NCBI RefSeq assembly: GCF_014851395.1
Contig: NW_024040707.1
Coordinates: 4,090,349 to 4,154,348 of the forward strand
DNA length: 64,000 nucleotides
Direction of reading: 5' to 3'
Source of the DNA: Micropterus salmoides
Taxonomy: Eukaryota > Chordata > Actinopteri > Centrarchiformes > Centrarchidae
The stretch's first letter is position 1; every line of letters starts with the position of its first letter. The notes beneath the pieces were generated by a model that ran no database searches, was not told where the DNA came from, and saw only the letters and a list, made by a program, of their open reading frames with translations. Below, one piece after another: positions 23,081 through 35,701 of this stretch. The position numbers and the translations under genes are program-made.

Positions 23081-23840
23081 AAAAAATAGGATCACATCAC
23101 TCCAGTTTCAAGTTCTTTACACTGACTTCCTGTATGTCATGGTGCTGATTTCAAAATCCTGCTGTTGGTTTATAAAGCACTAAATGGTTTAGGGCCAAAA
23201 TATAGTGCTGATCTTCTGCAACATTATTAACCATCCAGACCTCTCTGGTCACCTGGAACAGGTCTGCTCTCTGTCCCCAGAGTCAAAACTAAACCTGGAA
23301 AAGCAGCTTTTAGTTTTCATGCTCCATATATCTGGAACAAACTGCAGGTTGGCTGAAAGTGTCAATTCTTTTAAATCAAGACTGAAGACTTTACTTTTTA
23401 CCACTGCCTTTAATAAATTTAAGGCTGTAGATTAATAACTTAATTAATACTAAACTTTAGCTTTTACTCTCCTGTTATATCCTGCTTCTATTTTAAATTT
23501 ACCTGCTGCTTTTATGTTTGGAGTTTACATGTTCTCCCCGTGTCAGCGTGGGTTCTCTCCGGGTGCTCCTGCTTCCTCCCACCATCCAAAGACATGCAGG
23601 CTAGGTTAATTGGTGTCTCTAAATTGCCCTTAGGTGTGAATGTGAGTGTGAGTGGTTGTCTGTCTATGTGTGGCCCTGCGATGGACTGGCGACCTGTCCA
23701 GGCTGTACCCCACCTTTCGTCCAATGTCAGCTGGGATTGACTCCAGCCCCCCGCGACCCTGTACACAGGATAAGCAGTTGAGGATGGATGGATGGACTTT
23801 GAATTGCCTTGTTGTTTAAAAGTGCTATATACATAAACTT
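23081..23840 (+). mobile_element. LINE 3' fragment with nested RTE-type tail
   Basis: Same nested structure as 3346-3990: the C-terminal RT region and LINE tail, interrupted by the GATG-tailed piece (23515-23795). It keeps a 45-bp stretch lost from the 3.4-kb copy. It forms the left part of gene B's duplicated 5' flank. Confidence 0.65.
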
Positions 23841-24039
23841 GCCTTGCTTTGCCTAGTCAGGCTGCAGTTTGCTTTTTGCCAATTGTTGTATATGAACATC
23901 AGTGTGCCACTGATTGTACAAACAAAATGTTACAGTTAAAGTTAAATAATGTCATCATTATAAAGCACCGAAGAGAGGTTTACTAAAGTAGAATGTATAG
24001 CAATCTTGGAGCCCTAGAGATTAGATTAAAATAGATTTC

Positions 24040-24483
24040 AAATCATCTGAGTTTGGGAAAACATGGTGGGTTTATGAGGTTAGTTACAATGATTTGATGA
24101 TGAGAGTCCGAGAAAATGCCATTCAATGATGTGTGCTTAATTTCCAGATAGTCCTTGTTTGTAACTCTTAGTAGATTGCACTGGACTGTGAGGTTTAGCA
24201 AACATAAATCGCAAATACCCACAGGGTAGCATCACTCCACAGACCCCTGTTTGAATTTCTGAAGTACATGCTGTAGGTGATAGCTATAGGGCTATGTACA
24301 TAACAGATTACACATGTTTTTTCCTACAATAGTCAAATAATATCATGTGATCATAGAAAAACATGTTGCAGGTGTGTTAGTCGAAGCGCCCAGAGAAGGT
24401 ATATAAACGCTGGGTTTCCCTCTCAACTACACCCTGCTACCTGCTACTGCTGCAAGTGGAACTCATCTGATCATCACAACAAG
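24040..24483 (+). promoter_or_regulatory. Promoter and noncoding exon 1 of lectin gene B
   Basis: TATATAAA at 24400-24407. Exon 1 ends at 24483 with an AAG/GTACGG donor. The sequence is nearly identical to gene A's promoter, so A and B probably share regulation. Confidence 0.7.
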
Positions 24484-24739
24484 GTACGGCTCTTATCTAC
24501 AGAAACGAGTTTTCATCTGTTCATTATTACTTTTAGTGTTCACTTCCAGGGAAAACCCCTTTTCATGCAGTTCTTTATAATTCCTTGTTTCTGTAAAACT
24601 TACAACTTTTGTTATTTTATCTTCCTGTATCACCAAATAGCATTGCTGTCATTTTTATGTTGTAATTAACATTCACATTAAAATAATGCATATACTTATC
24701 TACAGTGTATTACTTCATTAACATATTGTCTTTACACAG

Positions 24740-26409
24740 ATGGCATCAGCTCTTCATTTCATTGCGGTCATCTGTTTGACCAGTGGGCTGTGTATTGGAG
24801 CCAATGTAAGTAATAAAATATAAATTTAATAATAAACATAAAACCGGTCTTGCAAGAGCTCTACAGTCCAACATTATGTTTTCAACATTAATAAAACTGA
24901 ACATTTTAAGAATGCAATACAAGTAAGTGGACAAAACACATTTATGATTGACTACTTCTATGAAAAATAAAACTCAGCGTCCTGTCACCTGTATTTTTTT
25001 ATTCAAATCTAAAGTTGCAAGTAGAGACAAATCAGAATATTTCTGTATCTTCACAGGCATCAAGTGAAACAGAATCAGGTTAGTGTTTCTCAGAGTGGTG
25101 GAGGTGAAATGCTGTTTCCGCACTTGATCCTAAGATTTCTTCTTACTTACCTTTTTCTAATGTGTCCATAAATGTTGTGCTGAGGATCAATATTCTCAGA
25201 CCTCCACTGACTTTGGACCACCACCAGAGGCTTTTTGCATGATTGTCCTTCTAATCATCTACAATTGTGTTATAGATCATTGCTATGAAACCTGCCCTGA
25301 CGGTTGGACTGTGTTTGGCCAACAATGTTACATGTTCCACAACAGTGAACAGCAGTGGGCTGATGCAGAGGTACGTTTTCAGTTATAACTGCCACACTGT
25401 ATTTGTGATCACTCAGTTAGCAGTAGAAGTTCCCATATGAAGGTTATTGAATTTACACAGGATCCATTGTTCTGTTGTCCACTCTGTTGGTACACACAGT
25501 TCAAGCATGTTCATGTAGTGTGATGTTAGTTGATGATGTTCTTTATCCATCTCTGTTAGTAGTTTTATTTCTCTTTCTGTCACTTTTGTTTCTCACTTTG
25601 TCTCTTTCTTCAGCGTTTGTGCACGTCTTTCGGTGGGAATCTGGCTTCCCTACAAACCGCAGACGAGTACAAGTTCATCAGAGAGATGGTTCGTAAAGTG
25701 ACTGGTGTAGATAAAGACGCTTGGGTTGGAGGCTACGACGCAGCAAAGGTGAGCCTTTTTAACAAAAAACAGGATCTGATTTAGCTGTCCCCTCTGTGTG
25801 CCTGATATTGAGTATATACTGTTTGTAATCTACCTTTTTGTAATTTGACCAGTGTTATGTGGACTATTTTTAACACGACATAACTGTAACCCTTCATAAA
25901 AAGCACCAGCTGAAACATGATTGAAAAAACTCCAACCAAATGTATAAACTCTCTTAAAACCTTTTGTTTCAGGAGGGTGTGTGGCTCTGGAGTGATGGTT
26001 CCAAGTACGCCTTCAAAGGCTGGGCTGCAGGGGAACCCAACAACGCTGGTGGAAGAGAGAACTGTATGGAGATTAACTTTTCAGGTACAACTTAATTATC
26101 TGATAGAAACCTTTTATTGTTGGCTTTTCCCTTCATTGTTGGATGTTTACTTTTCTTACTCTCTGTTTTTCAGTATGTGCTTTCATTTGCAACCATGAAT
26201 CATGTTATAATAAATTGAGTGTTATATGAAGACAGTTTTACATGCTTAATTGAGAAAATGCAAACAATTTCATTGTGAGAACTTTGTATCTGAGGCCTCT
26301 AATGTGCAATTATTGATTCTTTAAAAAAAATCTGTCCTCAGGAAAAGATTATGTCAACGATGCCAACTGTGATATCAACAAACCTTTTGTTTGTGGGGTG
26401 CACCTGTGA
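24740..26409 (+). CDS. Secreted C-type lectin B (ladderlectin/nattectin-like), EPN type
   Basis: Coding exons 24740-24805, 25057-25078, 25276-25370, 25614-25748, 25973-26084 and 26342-26409, with canonical splice sites, giving 498 nt and 165 residues. Domain plan as in gene A: signal peptide 1-20, extra Cys32, six domain cysteines, W-V-G-G at 98-101, EPN at 127-129, E135, N149-D150. Differences from A include D-H-C-Y-E at 30-34, T-S-F-G-G in place of T-S-L-G-G, I-R-E-M-V-R-K near residue 82, and a C-terminus ending V-C-G-V-H-L. Polyadenylation signal at 26513-26518. It has an intact promoter and frame, so it should be functional. Confidence 0.93.
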
Positions 26410-26529
26410 AGATCTACGCCCTACGCCAGGTGCTGACACATCCCCAATGATGATGTCAAAAACCCCCTGATGATGTCATAGTTCTGATATATTTCTATAT
26501 TTTAGTTGAATCAATAAAAAAATATATCA

Positions 26530-27879
26530 TGTTCAGCTATTTGTCTCACCTCTTTATTTTGCTATCTCATGCACCACTGAAGCTTCCCTCTCTCTACTCT
26601 TAAAATTTGATATCAAAATGATCATATTTAGAGCATTTAGAGCATTTTTACTCAACTAGTTTCACCCAGATAGATACAGAGAAGCAAAACAAGACAATAA
26701 TACTGTGACAGAACAACTTCAAAGTAAAATTGGGAGTCAATAAGTCACTTTAATAAGTAACTCATTTAAGTTTTTCATGAAAACTAATTAAAAACCTAAG
26801 GGACATCTTATAAATGCTAAAATAGTAGAGAACATTTCAATAGTAAACTCTTTGTTGAGCACTTAGGCGTTTGTGTGTACTTATTACTAGATCTCTTAAG
26901 TGCTCATTCAGACACTAATTTCACTATCCATGACTAAAATCTATATATATGGTAAATGGTTTTTAAAACCAGGACACGGAGATGGGCCGGACATTTTCTC
27001 ACGAGTTGGGGTCATAAGGATTTTATTGACACGCTTGTATTGGTAATCCTCATTGGTTCAGTTCTTTATCGATGTTCTTATCAGTCCTATTTATTATTAA
27101 ATAATTGCATATATTATTTGAAAAAATAATACAATATGTTTATTAACTAAATGTTTTTTCTACAGCAGCAACAGGATTTACAACAGCAAAGGAAAAAAAT
27201 CTAAAATGTCAGTAAAATAAATCATATTTCTGACAACAACATAATAGTTTAGAAAGAATCAACAACTCATTCCCTCCCTGTCCTCCTTCTGCCTCTGCTG
27301 CTGCTGGTTAAGAGGAGGGCTGGTCTGTCTCCTAAAGCTGAGTTTATAATTTGCCATATTTTAATGTACTGGCAAACTAAGCTGAACAGTTACTAAAGAT
27401 AACAACTTTCACTTTAACTTGTTTTTATCAATTAGCTATTAACTGAACTAGCACTGTGCCTGTGTTACACCATAACACAGCTGCAGTGGATGAGAGACTG
27501 AGCAGATTAAAATATTGCATTTTGCGTGTTCATGTTTATTCAACAGGTGTGTTGGTAAAGTATTGGCTTTTTACTCGCTAAGTTTTTATTGCACCACGTA
27601 GCCTACTTAACAAGCTTAGTTGTTGTCAGCGTAGGTAATGTCCACTGATCAGCTGGCTGACTTCGCTCTGTGTGCGCGCGCACGTGTGTAAGTGTGGGGT
27701 GGAGGCACTCTGCAGACACACAGAGGCGGGGAGAGGCTGCAGGTCAGACAGTTAGGGTTGAGCCTTGTGAGCATGTGAAACTCTAAAGATGAGAAGGAAA
27801 TGATATAGCTCACTCTCTCTATTTTTTTTAACACTTTGCAAGCCTGCAAAACGTCTTGGGTTACAACTGGAACCCTTGT
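26530..27879. other. Gene B 3' spacer
   Basis: No gene seen. The first ~450 bp are the shared lectin 3' flank. The rest is AT-rich, with a CGCG-containing GT run near 27672-27690 and no usable frame. Confidence 0.5.
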
Positions 27880-28022
27880 TCCCTGAGGAGGGAACGAGAC
27901 ACTGCGTTGTTGAAAACGACTCTACGGGGAAGCTCCTCGAGCGCCTGCCTCTTAAGTATGAATGAAACTAATCCAATCCTAATTGGTGTCGTGCCATGTC
28001 GTATCATGTGACGGCATACCCG
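27880..28022 (+). repeat. Left inverted terminal repeat of the DIRS element
   Basis: Matches the reverse complement of 30975-31120 with scattered changes. Shared words include CTCCTCGAGCGCCTGCCT and CCAATCCTAATTGGTGT. Confidence 0.85.
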
Positions 28023-30974
28023 GCATACTCGAAGGCACCTTAGGCACATAGCCAGGCCTTGGATGCAAGACGGCCTTCACTCCGCCAGGGGTAAATTCCA
28101 AGCAGTCTGGCGTCACTGCCAGTGCTTGAAGATCCCCCACCCTATTAATAGAGGTGATGGCCAAGAGAAACGCCATCTTGACCGTGAGGTCCCTGGGCGA
28201 AGCCAACTGAAAGGGGTGGAAGGCAGCCAACACTTTCCCCTGGGACCAGAGAATAATCCAACATCTCCAGGCAATTTATTTGCCAAGAGTGATGATGGTC
28301 CTGCCACAGACCCTGGACAAAGCATCTGTCCGTGATGGCGCCCCAGCCGGTGAGGGAGGCATCGGTCGAGACAGCATTCCGGCGACACGACGCTCCTAAC
28401 ACTGGCCCCTTGTACAGGAACCATGGTTTCTTCCACAGTAATAGGGACTGAAGGCACCTGCGCGTGACCCTGATTACACGGAACAGATTTCCCCACTGTG
28501 AAACACCCTTGGTTTTCAGCCACCACTGAAGGGGCCTCATGTGTAGAAGGGCCAGAGGTATGATGCTGGATGCCGCTGCCATGAGGTCCAGCAGCCTTTG
28601 GAAGCTCTTCACAGTGACGGCCTGGCCTAGCTTCATCCTGGACACCATGGTCAGGATGGACTCGACACGTGTGGGAGACATACGTGCCCGCATCGTAACC
28701 GAGTCCCACACTACACCCAGAAATGTAGTCTTCTGGGCCGGTACCAACACGCAAGGACGACATCTTGATGCCGAACCGCCATATCTCGAGACTGGGCTAT
28801 ATAATTCAGTATGAGGATGCCCTGAAGCGTCAATGGAGCCAGAGCTGCATCCATACACTTGGTGAACGTGCGGGGAGAGAGTACTTGGCCGAACAGAAGA
28901 ACCCGATACTGGTACGCGTCGCCCCCGAACGCGAACCTCAGGAACCTCCTGTGACATGGAAGGAAGGAGCCATGACGAACTAGATCTATCGTGAAAAACC
29001 AATCCCCGGATCTGATTTGATCCACGATGATGGGAATAGTGAGAATCTTGAACCTGAAACATCTCAGGGTGTGATTCAACTGCCTCAGGTCTAAAATGGG
29101 CCTGCCTGCCGTCCTTCTTTGGAACTATAAATTACCGGCTGTAAAACCCGGTCTGGCAGGGGAACACATTCTACGGCCCCTTTGACCAGCAGAGCCTGCA
29201 CTTCCTGTTCCATAACCCAATCCTGTTCTGGAACCACTGTAGTCGGCACCACCCCAGCAAACTTGGGGGGTCGGTGACTGAACTACAGTCCGTATCCACG
29301 CCTTATTATATTCAGGACCCACGGTGAGATGTTTGGAAGATGTCGCCATGCGTCTGCAAAATCCACTAAGGGAAACGGTCTCTCGAGACCAGCCGCGGGT
29401 GTGTTTTGAGCACTGTTCCCAACCCCCTGAAGCGGCGCTCTTGGGGCGTACGCCACACCGTGCGTGCGCTGGAAACCGATGCGACCCGAAGCGCCAAAGA
29501 CGGCGGGACCACACCCCTTTCCTGGGGGCTCTGCTGCGAGAACAACCTCAGTTGTTCCACCGCCAAGGGGGCGGCCCCAGCGGTCCCACGCCCCGCGTCA
29601 GGACCTCTTCCCCGAACTTCTCCTCGCCTGAAGGACATCCCTCAGGTTGCCCCTCTGGCGGGCGGGCTCCGGCTGAGAACGTTTCCTCTGTTGCCAGACT
29701 CCCGTGGCAGGGGCTCTGGAGGCAATGCTCTCCTTTTGTTCCTGCCGATGGGGGGAGCTAGGGGACGGCCGCTTGGGCCACCCCACCCAGTACCTTGAGC
29801 AGCAATGGAGAAACTGCCGGAATGCCGCTGATAGCTTTTTCGCCTCCTGAAACCTGTCAACGACGACTGTAACCGCGTCGCTAAACAGACCTGACGGTGA
29901 CAGCGGCGCGTCCAGCAGAAAGTGGCCACCAGAGCTGCAATGGAGTGACCGACCGCACGCCTTAGTGGCCCGGAGAGATAAATCCGTGGCCCGCTGCAGC
30001 TCCAAATATCTGCCGGGTACGGCCCCTCGCCTTTGTCCAGGTCTTTAAGGAGGTCAGCCTGGTATGCCTGCAAATTGGCCATGGACTGCAGGGACGCACC
30101 AGCCTGATCGGCTGCCATATCAGCCCGGCCCATCAGTGCAGAGGTGTCTCTGCATAGTTTGCTGGGCAACGCCGGGGCTTTGAGCGAAAACGCCACCTTG
30201 GGAGAAAGGTAGCTTGCTAAAGCTTCCTCCATCGGCGGCATCTTGCCATAACCCACCTCTCTCGCACCCACCACATTACTATAATTGTATAACGTAGGTG
30301 ATGAGATGCGAAAAGAGTGGGGCCTCACCCAGGATCTGGAGATTTCGTCATGAAGATCCGGGAAAAATGGCAAGCTCCGGCGCTGAGGTCGGGACCGGGG
30401 CTGCAGGAATCTGTCGTCCAGCTTGCTCAGACAAGGATTAGCCTGCCGAGTTTGCGGCCAGCTGATGTTGAGCCTGGCCACAGCCCGCGTCACAACCTCC
30501 ACCAGCTCATTATAAGCGGGAACCGGAGTTGGCGAACAAGGCTCACGTTCCTCGCTACCAATGCTGAGCACGTCCACCTCCTCAGAAGCAGACAGCTCGG
30601 GCATCGGGTGGTCGCCACAGGCTGAGGAAGCCGCAGAGCAGGCCTCTGAATCCTGAGCGGGCGCCACAGAATCCTCGGACGATGAACGAGGAAGTGCCTC
30701 AGCAGCCTCGACCCGAGCCAGGGGGGACCGCGAGCCTGGCCATCCTTTCCAAAAATGTCCGGTGCTCCTAAACAATACACACACAGCTGATGCGTGTCCC
30801 CACTTGTGATGTATCTAGGACAGGGGTACACACACTGAGTGTACCGCTGTTTCTCACTCGCCATTCAATAAGTCTCACGACCGACAGCTCAGCAGAGAAG
30901 AGGACAGTTTCACAGAGAGCGCTTGCAGAAGAGCGAAAGCTGTTGTGTGTGTGTGCCGGCGTCCTTTTATGCTT

Positions 30975-31120
30975 CCGGGTATGCTGTAACATGATACACC
31001 ACGGCAGAACACCAATTAGGATTGGATTAGTTTCATTCGTACTTCACAGGCAGGCGCTCGAGGAGCTACCCCATAGAGTCGTTTTCAACGACGCAGTGTA
31101 GAGTTCCCTGCGAAAGGGAA
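30975..31120 (-). repeat. Right inverted terminal repeat of the DIRS element
   Basis: Reverse-complement partner of 27880-28022. It lies upstream of the element's ORF1. Confidence 0.85.
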
Positions 31121-31611
31121 TTTGGTAAGATTTTGAATTTTCAAACACTTAGTTTCAACTTTTTTTTTGTTTTGAAACATGACCCATTATCCCATAGGAC
31201 CTTGGTGCAGACATTCAGGTTTGAAAGCCCCTTAAATGCTCAAATAGAAACTGACAGGATTACTATGATTATTATACTTTGCTCTTGTATGTAAACCAAA
31301 GAATTTACTATTGAAATCTGTTCTCTACTGCTGTAGTATTTATAAGATGAATCTTTTAATCAAAGTATTAATTAATAATTAAAACTTTTCGTAAATGAGT
31401 TGACTTATTGACTCCCAATTTTACTTTGAAGTTGTTCTGTCACAGTGTCATTGTCTTGTTTTGCTTCTCTGTTCTCTGTATCTATTTGGGTGAAATAGTA
31501 CTAGTATGTGCTCTAAATATGGGGATCATTTTGATATCAAATTTTAAGAGTAGAGAGAGGGAAAGACAAGATATAAAGAGGTGAGACAGATAGCTGAACA
31601 TGATATATTTG
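31121..31611. other. Shared lectin 3' spacer
   Basis: No gene. The sequence matches 10020-10440 and 36550-36940, including the GAAAGCCCCTTAAATG end of the DNA element (about 31225). Confidence 0.6.
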
Positions 31612-32832
31612 TTTATTGATTCAACTAAAATATATCAGAACTGTGACATCATCTGGGGTTTTTTGACATCTTCATTGGGGATGTGTCAGCACCTGGCATA
31701 GGGCGTAGATCTTCACAGGCGCATGCCACAAACAATGGATTTGTTGATATCACAGTTGGCATCGTTGACATAATCTTTTCCTGAAGACAGATTTTTTTAA
31801 AGAAATAATAATTGCACATTAGAGGCCTCACATGAAAAGTTCTCACAATGATATTGTTTACATTTTACTTTAAGTAAGACTCTCTTCATATAGCACTCTC
31901 AAAAACCTGCGTTATAACATGATTCATGGTTGCAAATGAAAGCACATACTGAAAAAGAGTAAGAAAGTAAACATCCAAAAATAAAGGGAAAGGCCAACAA
32001 TATAAGGTTTCTATCAGATAATTAAGTTGTACCTGCAAAGTTAATCTCCATACAGTTCTCTCTTCCACCAGCGTTGTTGGGTTCCCCTGCAGCCCAGCCT
32101 TTGAAGGCGTACTTGGAACCATCACTCCACAGCCACACACCCTCCTGAAACAAAAGGTTTTAAGAGAGTTTATACATTTGGTTGGATTTTTTTCAATCAT
32201 GTTTTAGCTGGCGTTTTTTTGAAGGGTTACAGTTATGTCGTGTTAAAATAGTCCACATAACACTGGTCAAATTACAAAAAGGTAGATTACAAACAGTATA
32301 TACTCAATATCAGGCACACAGAGGGGACAGCTAAATCAGATCCTGTTTTTTGCTAAAATGCTCACCTTTGCTGCATCGTAGCCTCCAACCCAAGCGTCTT
32401 TATCTACACCAGTCACTTTACGAATCATCTTTCTGATGAACTTGTACTCGTCTGCGGTTTGTAGGGAAGCCAGATTCCCACCGAAAGACGTGCACAAACG
32501 CTGAAGAAAGAGACAAAGTGAGAAACAAAAGTGACAGAAAGAGAAATAAAACTACTAACAGAGATGGATAAAGAACAGCAATGATCTATAACACAATTGT
32601 AGATGATTAGAAGGACAATCATGCAAAAAGCCTCTGGTGGTCCAAAGTCAGTGGAGGTCTGAGAATATTGATCCTCAGCACAACATTTATGGACACATTA
32701 GAAAAAGGTAAGTAAGAAGAAATCTTAGGATCAAGTGCGGAAACAGCATTTCACCTCCACCACTCTGAGAAACACTAACCTGATTCTGTTTCACTTGATG
32801 CCTGTGAAGATACAGAAATATTCTGATTTGTC
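31612..32832 (-). pseudogene. Truncated C-type lectin copy (C')
   Basis: Minus-strand copy with intact exon 7 (31713-31780), exon 6 (32033-32144, EPN present), exon 5 (32366-32500) and exon 3 (32780-32801). Exon 4 is cut to its first ~8 nt (about 32578-32585), which join intron 4 directly. Exons 2 and 1 are absent because the copy stops inside intron 2 at 32832, where a plus-strand copy begins. AATAAA is at 31612-31617 (reverse). With no start codon and no exon 4 it is nonfunctional, but its remaining exons are open and could donate sequence by gene conversion. Confidence 0.9.
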
Positions 32833-33084
32833 GGTACGACTCTTATCTATAGAAACGAGTTATCATCTGTTCATTATTATTTTTAGTGTTCACTTCCAGG
32901 TAAAAACCCCTTTTCATGCAGTTCTTTAAAATTCCTTGTTTCTGTAAAATTACTTTTGTTATTTTATCTTCCTGTATCACCAAATAGCATTGCTGTCATT
33001 TTTATGTTGTAATTAACATTCACATTAAAATAATGCATATACTTATCTACAGTGTATTACTTCATTAACATACTGTCTACACAG

Positions 33085-34774
33085 ATGGCATCAGCTCTTC
33101 ATTTCATTGCGGTCATCTGTTTGACCAGTGGGCTGTGTATTGGAGCCAATGTAAGTAATAAAATATAAATTTAATAATAACACCTAAACTTAAAATAACT
33201 AACATAAAACCGGTCTTTCAAGAGCTCTACAGTCCAACATTATGTTTTCAACATTAATAAAACTGAACGTTTTAAGAATATTTGCAATAAAAGGAAGTGA
33301 ACAAAACACATTTTGATTTTTGAAATAAAATGCAACGTCCTGTCACCTGTATTTTTGAATTCAAATCTAAAGTTGCAAGTAGAGACAAATCCAAGATGAC
33401 TTCAATATTGAATATTTCTGTATCTTCACAGGAATCAAGTGAAACAGAATCAGGTTAGTGTTTCTCAGAGTGGTGGAGATGAAATACTGTAGCTGCACTT
33501 GATCCTAAAATTTCTTCTTACTTACCTTTTTCTAATGTGTCCATAAATGTTGTGTTGAGGATCAATATTCTCAGACCTCCACTGACTTTGGACCACCAGA
33601 GGCTTTTTGCATGATTGTCCTTCTAATCATCTACAATTGTGTTATAGATCATTGCTATAAAACCTGCCCTGACGGTTGGACTGTGTTTGGCCAACAATGT
33701 TACATGTTCCACAACAGTGAACAGCAGTGGGCTGATGCAGAGGTACGTTTTCAGTTATAACAGCCACACTGTAAATTTGTGATCACTCAGTTAGCAGTAG
33801 AAGTTCCCATATGAAGGTTATTGAATTTACACAGGATCCATTGTTCTGTTGTCCACTCTGTTGGTACACACAGTTCAAGCATGTTCACATGGTCGTGTTA
33901 GGACTTCTCACCTCATCCCTGTTTGTAATTTTCTTTCTTTCTGTCACTTTTGTTTCTCACTTTGTCTCTTTCTTCAGCGTTTGTGCACGTCTCTCGGTGG
34001 GAATCTGGCTTCCCTTCAAACCGCAGACGAGTACAAGTTCATCAGAAAGATGATTCATAAAGTGACTGGTGTAGATAAAGACGCTTGGGTTGGAGGCTAC
34101 GATGCAGCAAAGGTGAGCCTTTTAACAAAAAACAGGATCTGATTTAGCTGTCCCCTGTGTGCCTGATATTGAAAATATTCTGTTTGTAATCTACCTTTTT
34201 GTAATCTGACCAGTGTGATGTGGACTGTTCTTAACAAGACATAACTTTAACTAACCCTTCATAAAAAGCACCAGCTAAAACATGATTGAAATAAATCTAA
34301 GCAAATGTATAAACTCTCTTAAAACCTTTTGTTTCAGGAGGGTGTGTGGCTGTGGAGTGATGGTTCAAAGTATGACTTCAAAGGCTGGGCTGCAGGGGAA
34401 CCCAACAACGCTGGTGGAAGAGAGAACTGTATGGAGATTAACTTTTCAGGTACAACTTAATTATCTGATAGAAACCTTTTATTGTTGGCCTTTCCCTTCA
34501 TTGTTGGATGTTTACTTTTCTTACTCTCTGTTTTTCAGTATGTGCTTTCATTTGCAACCATGAATCATGTTATAATAAATTGAGTGTTATATGAAGACAG
34601 TTTTACATGCTTAATTGAGAAAATGCAAACAATTTCATTATGAGAACTTTGTATCTGAGGCCTCTAATGTGCAATTATTGATTCTTTAAAAAAAATCTGT
34701 CCTCAGAAAGAGATTATGTCAACGATGCCAACTGTGATATCAACAAACCTTTTGTTTGTGGGGTGCACCTGTAA
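33085..34774 (+). CDS. Secreted C-type lectin C (ladderlectin/nattectin-like), promoterless
   Basis: Coding exons 33085-33150, 33432-33453, 33648-33742, 33978-34112, 34338-34449 and 34707-34774 give an intact 165-residue frame ending in TAA. All family features are kept: signal peptide, extra Cys32, six domain cysteines, W-V-G-G, EPN at 127-129, E135, N149-D150. The microexon begins E-S-S rather than A-S-S, and exon 7 starts E-R-D-Y instead of G-K-D-Y. Exon 5 and early intron 5 match gene A, whereas exon 7 and intron 6 match gene B, so it is a mosaic. The TATA box and exon 1 are missing: the copy starts at the intron 1 donor (32833). It may be silent unless another promoter serves it. AATAAA at 34866-34871. 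Confidence 0.88.
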
Positions 34775-35266
34775 AGATCTACGCCCGACGCCAGGCATGA
34801 CACATCCCCAATGATGTCACAACCCCACTGATGATGTCATAGTTCTGATTTATTTCAGTTGAATCAATAAACAAATATATCATGTTCAGCTATCTGTCTC
34901 ACTTCTTTAAATTGCTATCTCATGCCACCACCGAAGCTCCCCTCTCTCTACTCAAAATAAACCCCATATGTAGAGCATATACTCAACTAGTTTGGGATGT
35001 GAGATACAGAGAAGCAAAACAAGACAATGACTTGATTAAAAACCTTAGAGACATCTTATAAACACTACAATAGTATAGAACATTTCAATAGTAAACTCTT
35101 TGTTGAGCACTTAGGCTCAGTGTGAATGTTTGTGAAGGGGTGAATGTGATGTGGTATTAAAGCGCTACGAGTGGTCGTAAGACTAGAAAGGTGCTACACA
35201 AACACAGACCATTTACCATATATTTGCTCATGGATAGTGACGTTACTGTCTGAATGAGCACTTTAG

Positions 35267-35292
35267 ATATATATATATATATATATATATAT
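35267..35292. repeat. (AT)n microsatellite
   Basis: Thirteen AT units without interruption. Confidence 0.95.
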
Positions 35293-35492
35293 GGTTGGTC
35301 TGCTCGTGGTTTCTCATTTTGGAATATGAGCAACGATTGCAAAATTGGATGAATGTTATGGCTTTTGAATATTGACAACATATTTCTGTGGTGCATCTCT
35401 GCACTGCCTTTGTTTTTGCTGAGAAATCAGGAGCTGGCTAAACAATACAACCAGACCGGCCACACATACATACACATATATACTATATATGA

Positions 35493-35510
35493 GTGTGTGT
35501 GTGTGTGTGT
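35493..35510. repeat. (GT)n microsatellite
   Basis: Nine GT units. Confidence 0.9.
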
Positions 35511-35701
35511 ATTTATTATTAGATCTCTTAAGTGCTCATTCAGACACTAATGTCACTATCCATGAGCAAAATCTATATATGGTAAATGGTGTGTTTTTTT
35601 ATAGGGATAACTGTTGTTGTGATTTGGCACTATATAAATAAAATTCAATTCAATTCAATTGAATTTTACATTAGATCACATTCACCCATTCACATTGAGC
35701 A

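Larger units (their letters stand above)
27880..31120 (-). mobile_element. DIRS-type tyrosine-recombinase retrotransposon, internally deleted
   Basis: About 3.24 kb. Its ends are inverted repeats of about 145 bp (27880-28022 and 30975-31120), the layout known for DIRS elements rather than LTR elements. Read from the right on the minus strand: a Cys/His-containing N-terminus and gag-like ORF1 (30864-29598, frame broken near 30750 and 30005; recognisable R-R-S-L-P-F-F-P-D-L-H and Y-Q-A-D-L-L-K-D-L-D); reverse transcriptase (29079-28700, D-W-F-F-T-I-D-L and L-N-Y-I-A-Q-S, the last standing where an intact copy reads I-D-D); RNase H (about 28440-28250, S-T-D-A-S-L-T-G-W-G-A); then a jump to part of a tyrosine recombinase (28233-28030, with S-I-N-R-V-G-D-L). 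It is dead through frameshifts, loss of the RT Asp pair and deletions. Confidence 0.85.
34872..35701. other. Gene C 3' spacer with microsatellites
   Basis: No gene. Shared 3' flank to about 35250, then (AT)n at 35267-35292 and (GT)n at 35493-35510. Near 35600-35660 lies a LINE-type tail ending in ATTCA repeats. Confidence 0.6.

Noticed and set aside
29324..29798. Plus-strand frames of 130-145 codons
   Set aside because: They are antisense to the DIRS gag region and are explained by its high GC content.
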